DNA of 16,461 nt, taken from an uncultured Acetatifactor sp. (GTDB taxonomy: Bacteria > Bacillota > Clostridia > Lachnospirales > Lachnospiraceae). Positions 13,130 through 16,461 of this stretch are shown piece after piece. The stretch lies in contig CAJTPH010000047.1 of NCBI GenBank assembly GCA_910578215.1, positions 5,718 to 22,178 of the forward strand, in the 5' to 3' direction. Made by a program: the position numbers and the translations under genes. Position 1 is the stretch's first letter; every line of letters begins with the position of its first letter. The notes under the pieces were generated by a model, which ran no database searches, was not told where the DNA came from, and saw only the letters and a list, made by a program, of their open reading frames with translations.

Positions 13130-14143
13130 ATGACGGTAGGGCAGAGGATACAACAGATCAGGGGTTCACTTGGGCTTTCCCAGGAGGAGTTTGGGGAGAG
13201 GCTTGAGGTGACGAGACAGACGGTTTCCAAGTGGGAGCTGGATCAGGCGATACCGGAGGTTCAGAAAATCGTGATGATCAGTAAGCTGTTTTCGGTGACA
13301 ACGGATTCTATTCTGGTGGACGGAATCAGTACTTTTGATACGGACATCTGGAGAGACAGCTTTGTATGCGGGGTATATCGGGGAGAAAACTGTGAGATCG
13401 TGGAAACAGAAAGATTTCTGCTTGTGTATGGGAATGATGGGAGGCAGGAACATTTTTTTGCAAAATGCTATAAGGGTTTTTTGGAACGGAAGAAGCTGTG
13501 TGCCGTCTGTGAGAGAAACCAACCGGGGAAGGAGACTGCCTACGCTTACCGGACGGAGGGCATGGAGATCTGCTCCAACAGCGGCGCCCTGTCTGAAATG
13601 CTGGGTGAGGAATTCGACAGACAGCAGCTTAAGGGAATGAAACGCCAATACACGTTTATTATAAACCATGAAAAGGAAAAGCTGCCCGCGGTGTCGGAGG
13701 CAGGAGTCAAAAAATGTCTGCAGTCTTGGAGGCTTGGAGTAAAATATGCGGCGGATCCCCGGCAGTTTTCGGTAAATTGTGTCACGGACAGAACGGAGTA
13801 TATTTTTTCCATTGCGCCCGATCGGGTAAATATTTATTGCGGAGCGGCTTACAATATCCCCTTTGAACTGGGAATGTTTGGTGGAGGACAATATTTCAGG
13901 TTTCGGAATTTGGGGGAGAATGAGGAAAAGTGGTGCGGCTTTTACAGCAATTTTAATATGCAGCAGCCGCAGGTGGAAATTCCGGTCAGCGAATGCCGGA
14001 CAGGAGAGTGCGTGCTGACCTCAAAGGGATATATCTGGTCCGTAAAGCGCTACACAGATGATTTGATAGTACTGCAGGGCTGTGGAATGGATGAGTATAC
14101 CTACAGGCGCGATGCCAGAAAAGAGGAGGCTTTTATTTTTTAG
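13130..14143 (+). CDS. XRE-family helix-turn-helix regulator with Cys-rich C-terminal region
   Basis: Predicted DNA-binding transcription regulator of 337 residues. Residues about 5-60 form a Cro/C1-type helix-turn-helix (GQRIQQIRGSLGLSQEEFGE, then VTRQTVSKWE, PEVQKIVMISKLFSV). I chose the ATG at 13130 because AGGAGG at 13116-13121 lies 8 nt upstream; an in-frame ATG at 13088 would add 14 residues but has no ribosome site and overlaps an inverted repeat. The remaining 275 or so residues match no domain I recognise; they look soluble and contain 13 Cys, including CAVC and CRTGEC. A ligand- or redox-sensing role is possible but unproven. The gene is separated from the sortase by a terminator and has its own promoter, so it need not control the pectin locus. 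Its 3' end overlaps the convergent DUF975-like gene by 11 bp. Confidence 0.88.
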   Translation: MTVGQRIQQIRGSLGLSQEEFGERLEVTRQTVSKWELDQAIPEVQKIVMISKLFSVTTDSILVDGISTFDTDIWRDSFVCGVYRGENCEIVETERFLLVYGNDGRQEHFFAKCYKGFLERKKLCAVCERNQPGKETAYAYRTEGMEICSNSGALSEMLGEEFDRQQLKGMKRQYTFIINHEKEKLPAVSEAGVKKCLQSWRLGVKYAADPRQFSVNCVTDRTEYIFSIAPDRVNIYCGAAYNIPFELGMFGGGQYFRFRNLGENEEKWCGFYSNFNMQQPQVEIPVSECRTGECVLTSKGYIWSVKRYTDDLIVLQGCGMDEYTYRRDARKEEAFIF

Positions 14144-14894
14144 ACTGGGGATTCATGAGATCCAGGAAAAAGCAGGTGTAGGTCATCTGCATATAGGGTT
14201 CCAGCCAAAGAAAGCCTATGCCAAAGCTGAGGATGCACAGGAGCATCAGGGGCAGGAAGCTCAGCTCCAGAAAAAACAGCCTGCGGCGCTGTCCGCGCAT
14301 GGTGCGCCAACAGAGGACCAGGGTCTCCTTTGCGGAATACTGAGGAAAATCCAGCATCAGATAATAGGACAAGGTGATGCCAAGAGCCACGGTAACATAG
14401 ATGAAAAGCCCTGTGCCAAACGTAATGCCGGCGTATAAAAGCCATTTCAGGTCCCTGGTCCGGAGCAGGGTCTGCGCCAGATATTGAAAAGGCAGGAGGC
14501 AGGCAGTTCGGCACAGTACAATAGCCGCGGCGACGGCCAGGGATTTCTTTGAGTCTGTCCGAAAGCCGTAAAACAGATTGCTGAAGGACAGCGGGAGATT
14601 GCACGCAAGATTCAAAAAATACAGAGTCACGCCCACATCCATGACGGCACAGATAATACCGGCTAGAATCAGAAGCACGTTGAAGATAACGGTAATTGCA
14701 GCGTATGCGGCTCCGGGACCTGACATCCGATAAATTGTGTTCAGGGTAGCGGAGCCGATACTGTCAATAAACAGGGTGACAACATTGGAGATGAGGGAGC
14801 TTAACACAAGAATCAAAATGGCGCCGGTATATTTGCCCTCGAGTTTATCCTTGGCGGCATTTTTTAATTCGTAATTCCGTTTGTACTGTGTCAT
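14133..14894 (-). CDS. DUF975-like integral membrane protein
   Basis: A 253-residue polytopic membrane protein of unknown function. The N-terminus (ELKNAAKDKLEGKYTGAILI) and the layout of five or six hydrophobic segments (about 23-43, 64-100, 116-136, 150-177, 205-230) fit the DUF975 family of Firmicutes, as does the motif region YSAKETLVLCWRTMRG before the last segment. Start: ATG at 14894 preceded by GAGGAG (14905-14910 on the plus strand) at a 10-nt gap. It is transcribed leftward like the two genes to its right but is separated from them by a hairpin and a palindrome. The stop overlaps the end of the XRE gene, with no hairpin between the converging genes. Confidence 0.8.
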   Translation of the reverse strand: MTQYKRNYELKNAAKDKLEGKYTGAILILVLSSLISNVVTLFIDSIGSATLNTIYRMSGPGAAYAAITVIFNVLLILAGIICAVMDVGVTLYFLNLACNLPLSFSNLFYGFRTDSKKSLAVAAAIVLCRTACLLPFQYLAQTLLRTRDLKWLLYAGITFGTGLFIYVTVALGITLSYYLMLDFPQYSAKETLVLCWRTMRGQRRRLFFLELSFLPLMLLCILSFGIGFLWLEPYMQMTYTCFFLDLMNPQSKK

Positions 14895-14917
14895 AATTAA
14901 TACTCTCCTCAGCTGTC

Positions 14918-14926
14918 CTTATACCA
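14918..14926 (-). promoter_or_regulatory. Possible extended -10 promoter for the DUF975-like gene
   Basis: Read leftward, TGG-TATAAG (14926 down to 14918) resembles an extended -10 element. There is no good -35; the 8-bp palindrome at 14932-14949 occupies the spacer, where a repressor could bind. The leader would be only about 17 nt, with the ribosome site at its very start, so this is a weak call. Confidence 0.3.
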
Positions 14927-14931
14927 TAAGT

Positions 14932-14949
14932 CGTGCGCTTCAGCGCACG
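14932..14949. repeat. Perfect 8-bp inverted repeat upstream of the DUF975-like gene
   Basis: CGTGCGCT at 14932-14939 is exactly inverted at 14942-14949 with a 2-base centre. It is GC-rich in an AT-rich intergenic gap. It may be an operator for the DUF975-like promoter or a second hairpin of the upstream operon's terminator region; no T-run follows it on either strand. Confidence 0.6.
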
Positions 14950-14952
14950 TGG

Positions 14953-14986
14953 AATCAAAAGTTGACACGATGATTTTCCGTGTCAA
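14953..14986 (-). terminator. Hairpin terminator of the SprA-like/DUF4190-like operon
   Basis: Starting 3 nt after the SprA-like stop, TTGACACG (14979-14986, minus strand) pairs with CGTGTCAA (14962-14969) around a 9-base loop, and the leftward transcript then reads CTTTTGATT. The stem is 8 bp and the U-tract short, so termination may be incomplete and could allow some read-through into the DUF975-like gene. Confidence 0.6.
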
Positions 14987-14988
14987 AA

Positions 14989-15555
14989 TTATACCGCATA
15001 GTCCAGGTTCATGCCGGCATACTTCGCCTGATCTGCAATTTTCAAGCCCTTTTGATAGGGATTTTCTTCGTTGAAATATTTTATCTGGGTGTGGGTGGTG
15101 CCGCCGGACACATAGGTACGTCCGCATTCGGGACAGACGGCGGTGTGGATGGAAACGGAAGCGGATACAACCTTTCCGTTGTCTGTCGCCGCTTTTTTGT
15201 ATGCGTTTGACACATGCTCCTGTTCATGGGCGCGCACTGCGGAGGCGGCGCTTTCGGGCGAGACATGCTGCGCGGTCTTGAAGGAGACCATTTCGTCGGA
15301 GCCATCCTGATATTTGCGATTCTTACAGGTCTGGCATTCCTCGGACGGGTCCTTGACTCCCGTCTTTTCGTTTCGCTCCTTCTTCTCTGCCTTATCCCTC
15401 TCGGCGCCGGACACAAAGCGCCCGTCGATCATCCTGCCGCCCTCGTCCTCAGAGCCTGAGGGGAGAATGCCGCGGCCTGCCTTGGCGGCATAGCCGTAGA
15501 TGCCGGTATTTGTGTTAAAGCCGTTGTAAATGCCGGAGATTCCAATTGATAACAT
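14989..15555 (-). CDS. SprA-like protein with HExxH motif and two CxxC pairs
   Basis: A 188-residue protein of uncertain function. Residues 74-77 are CQTC (then KNRKYQDGSDEMVSFK), 110-114 are HEQEH (an HExxH zinc-metallopeptidase-like motif in a VRAHEQEHVSNA context), and 141-144 are CPEC. The order Cys pair, SFK strand, HE-EHV helix matches what I recall of SprA-related bacterial proteins. Zinc binding is likely; peptidase activity is unproven. No signal peptide or membrane segment is visible; residues 33-70 are charged and low in complexity. The start is ATG 15555, preceded by AGAGAGG. The gene lies 23 nt downstream of the DUF4190-like gene, so they form one operon. Confidence 0.78.
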   Translation of the reverse strand: MLSIGISGIYNGFNTNTGIYGYAAKAGRGILPSGSEDEGGRMIDGRFVSGAERDKAEKKERNEKTGVKDPSEECQTCKNRKYQDGSDEMVSFKTAQHVSPESAASAVRAHEQEHVSNAYKKAATDNGKVVSASVSIHTAVCPECGRTYVSGGTTHTQIKYFNEENPYQKGLKIADQAKYAGMNLDYAV

Positions 15556-15578
15556 TATAATCGCCTCTCTTTCCCGAT

Positions 15579-16031
15579 TTACTTTTCAATCGTATAGCCG
15601 TAATATTCTTTTAAAAATTCTTCAAAATCCATACCGTACATCTGCTGCGTCAGATTGTCAAACTGGCTTCGGAACGCTTCGTTTTTCAAAAAAACAGGAA
15701 GCATCACGAAGGTGTAAACGGTCATCATCAGACCGACAGCAATGCCGATGCAGGAGGTGGTAATCCCCATTACACAGGCGGAGTTCAGGGTTTTGCCCTT
15801 GCGATACACAAGAATGGCAAAAAGGATGCCCAGGGCGCCTAAGGGCAGAGGAAGAATTCCGGTACAGCAGGTGGTTATGGAGAGAATACCGCATGCCACG
15901 GAAGCCATGGTGAAGCCCTGTCCGTGAGGTCTGTGGGTGGGCTGGTTGTAGTAGCTGCTGTTCGCGGCATTGCTGTTCCATTTATCCCATTGGTCATTAT
16001 TCTGATTGCTGCCGTACCGATCGTAGCCCAT
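15579..16031 (-). CDS. Small DUF4190-like membrane protein
   Basis: A 150-residue protein: a polar Asn/Gln/Tyr-rich N-terminal tail (about 1-38), then a hydrophobic hairpin (about 40-76, MASVACGILSI to ILFAILVY), a basic turn RKGKTLN, another long hydrophobic stretch (about 84-115), and an acidic, Tyr-rich C-terminal tail (FEEFLKEYYGYTIEK). This layout resembles DUF4190-type proteins, whose role is unknown. I chose ATG 16031 because AAGGAG (16041-16046) lies 9 nt upstream; a GTG at 16064 would add 11 residues, which would encode the ribosome site itself. First gene of an operon with the SprA-like gene. Confidence 0.82.
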   Translation of the reverse strand: MGYDRYGSNQNNDQWDKWNSNAANSSYYNQPTHRPHGQGFTMASVACGILSITTCCTGILPLPLGALGILFAILVYRKGKTLNSACVMGITTSCIGIAVGLMMTVYTFVMLPVFLKNEAFRSQFDNLTQQMYGMDFEEFLKEYYGYTIEK

Positions 16032-16075
16032 GCAGGTAAACTCCTTCTCGCTGTGAAGATTCACGCGTTTTCAGG

Positions 16076-16103
16076 TTTGAAGCAAAGTCCTTTTCAAGCA
16101 AAG
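16076..16103. repeat. Direct repeat in the leader of the DUF4190-like operon
   Basis: TTTGAAGCAAAG (16076-16087) recurs as TTTCAAGCAAAG (16092-16103), one mismatch, 16-bp period. It lies just downstream of the predicted -10 element, in the transcribed leader. It could be a regulator site; nothing in the window identifies one. Confidence 0.5.
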
Positions 16104-16116
16104 CTTTATTTACTAT

Positions 16117-16145
16117 AATGTATCATTTTCTTCTCTTTTTGTCAA
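16117..16145 (-). promoter_or_regulatory. Sigma-A promoter of the DUF4190-like/SprA-like operon
   Basis: Read leftward: consensus TTGACA (16145-16140), a 17-bp spacer, and TACATT (16122-16117) as the -10, with an extended TGA just before it. The leader to the ATG at 16031 would be about 80 nt. Confidence 0.65.
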
Positions 16146-16203
16146 AGGGAGCTTAGAATCTGTTTTCCTTTTTTCGGCTTCCTTTTTTCTGCCGGATTAA
16201 TGG

Positions 16204-16232
16204 TTGAAAAATATACCATGAGATGCTATAAT
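16204..16232 (+). promoter_or_regulatory. Strong rightward sigma-A promoter with extended -10
   Basis: TTGAAA (16204-16209), a 17-bp spacer, and a perfect TATAAT (16227-16232) preceded by TGC as an extended -10. It points away from the DUF4190-like operon, making a divergent promoter region. Transcription should start near 16239; no plus-strand gene begins before the window ends. Confidence 0.72.
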
Positions 16233-16239
16233 ACTTTCA

Positions 16240-16461
16240 AAGCATATTTTTCCGTGCGCGTGGCGGAATGTAATCCAGTCGAATAAATGCGCGCATCTTG
16301 ATTCTTTTGTCAGTTTCTTTCTGAAAATTCATGCTTTTATTTCCATTTGAACAAGCAGGAGTTTTCGGGAAAAGCCGCTCCTGCAGTAGTTTTTCCGTTA
16401 TCCTGTGCTCTATATGCACACGTGGAAGCGGAAGCCGCGCCGGAAATTCCGTGCCGGCATT
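16240..16461 (+). other. Stem-rich transcribed segment without a gene (leader or non-coding RNA candidate)
   Basis: No reading frame with a ribosome site is visible on the plus strand, and a 60-codon minus-strand frame looks random. Several possible stems follow the promoter: 16254-16260 with 16290-16296 (7 bp, one G-U), 16355-16361 with 16378-16384 (7 bp, with an inner TTTTC/GAAAA stem, then TTTTT after 6 nt), 16404-16408 with 16416-16420, and 16439-16443 with 16454-16458. I recognise no named RNA family. The segment runs off the right edge. Confidence 0.35.

Noticed and set aside
13166..13891. 241-codon minus-strand frame inside the regulator gene
   Set aside because: It lies wholly opposite the XRE gene, whose helix-turn-helix and ribosome site make the plus strand the coding one.
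14082..14438. Plus-strand frame after the regulator
   Set aside because: Antisense to the DUF975-like gene, which has clear membrane segments and a ribosome site; the translation is polar low-complexity.
16254..16296. tRNA or other standard RNA gene in the stem-rich segment
   Set aside because: No cloverleaf, no T-loop GTTCGA-type box, and no signature of tmRNA, SRP RNA or RNase P RNA that I can see.
16237..16419. 60-codon minus-strand frame near the right edge
   Set aside because: Composition looks random, there is no good ribosome site, and it lies opposite a strong rightward promoter's transcript.

Overview
The window looks like a genomic segment from a gut- or rumen-type Firmicute, most likely class Clostridia and probably Lachnospiraceae. 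The grounds are a sortase-anchored plant-polysaccharide enzyme with Listeria-Bacteroides (Flg_new) and Ig-like repeats, a class B sortase, DUF975- and DUF4190-like membrane proteins, strong AGGAGG ribosome binding sites and sigma-A promoters. The genus cannot be fixed from the sequence alone.

Bases 1-11889 are one open reading frame. It is already open at base 1, so its true start lies upstream, and at least 3962 residues are visible. In order it carries: 16 acidic hexapeptide repeats; three related jelly-roll (LamG-like) modules interleaved with two Flg_new repeats and a first SGNH/GDSL esterase domain; a further jelly-roll and Ig-like domains; a second SGNH esterase domain with its own beta-sandwich; two more jelly-rolls and four Ig-like domains; a full family 11 rhamnogalacturonan lyase domain (YesW-like); a pre-anchor beta domain; a second hexapeptide repeat spacer; and a sorting signal (VPAKTGD, membrane segment, RYRRKK tail). 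My reading is a wall-anchored machine for pectin rhamnogalacturonan I: the two esterase domains would remove acetyl groups and the lyase would cut the deacetylated backbone. Bases 11914-12720, 24 nt downstream, encode a class B sortase that is the obvious candidate to anchor it. A strong hairpin terminator (12907-12959) closes this unit after an unusual A-rich repeat tract.

The right part is a different neighbourhood. A rightward XRE-type regulator with a cysteine-rich C-terminal region (13130-14143) converges on, and overlaps by 11 bp, a leftward DUF975-like membrane protein gene (14133-14894). Further right, a leftward pair sits behind a good promoter: a DUF4190-like small membrane protein (15579-16031), then a SprA-like protein with an HExxH motif and two CxxC pairs (14989-15555), ending in a hairpin. 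Bases 16065-16461 hold no convincing gene. They carry divergent promoters; the rightward one feeds a stem-rich segment that runs off the window and may be a long leader or a non-coding RNA.
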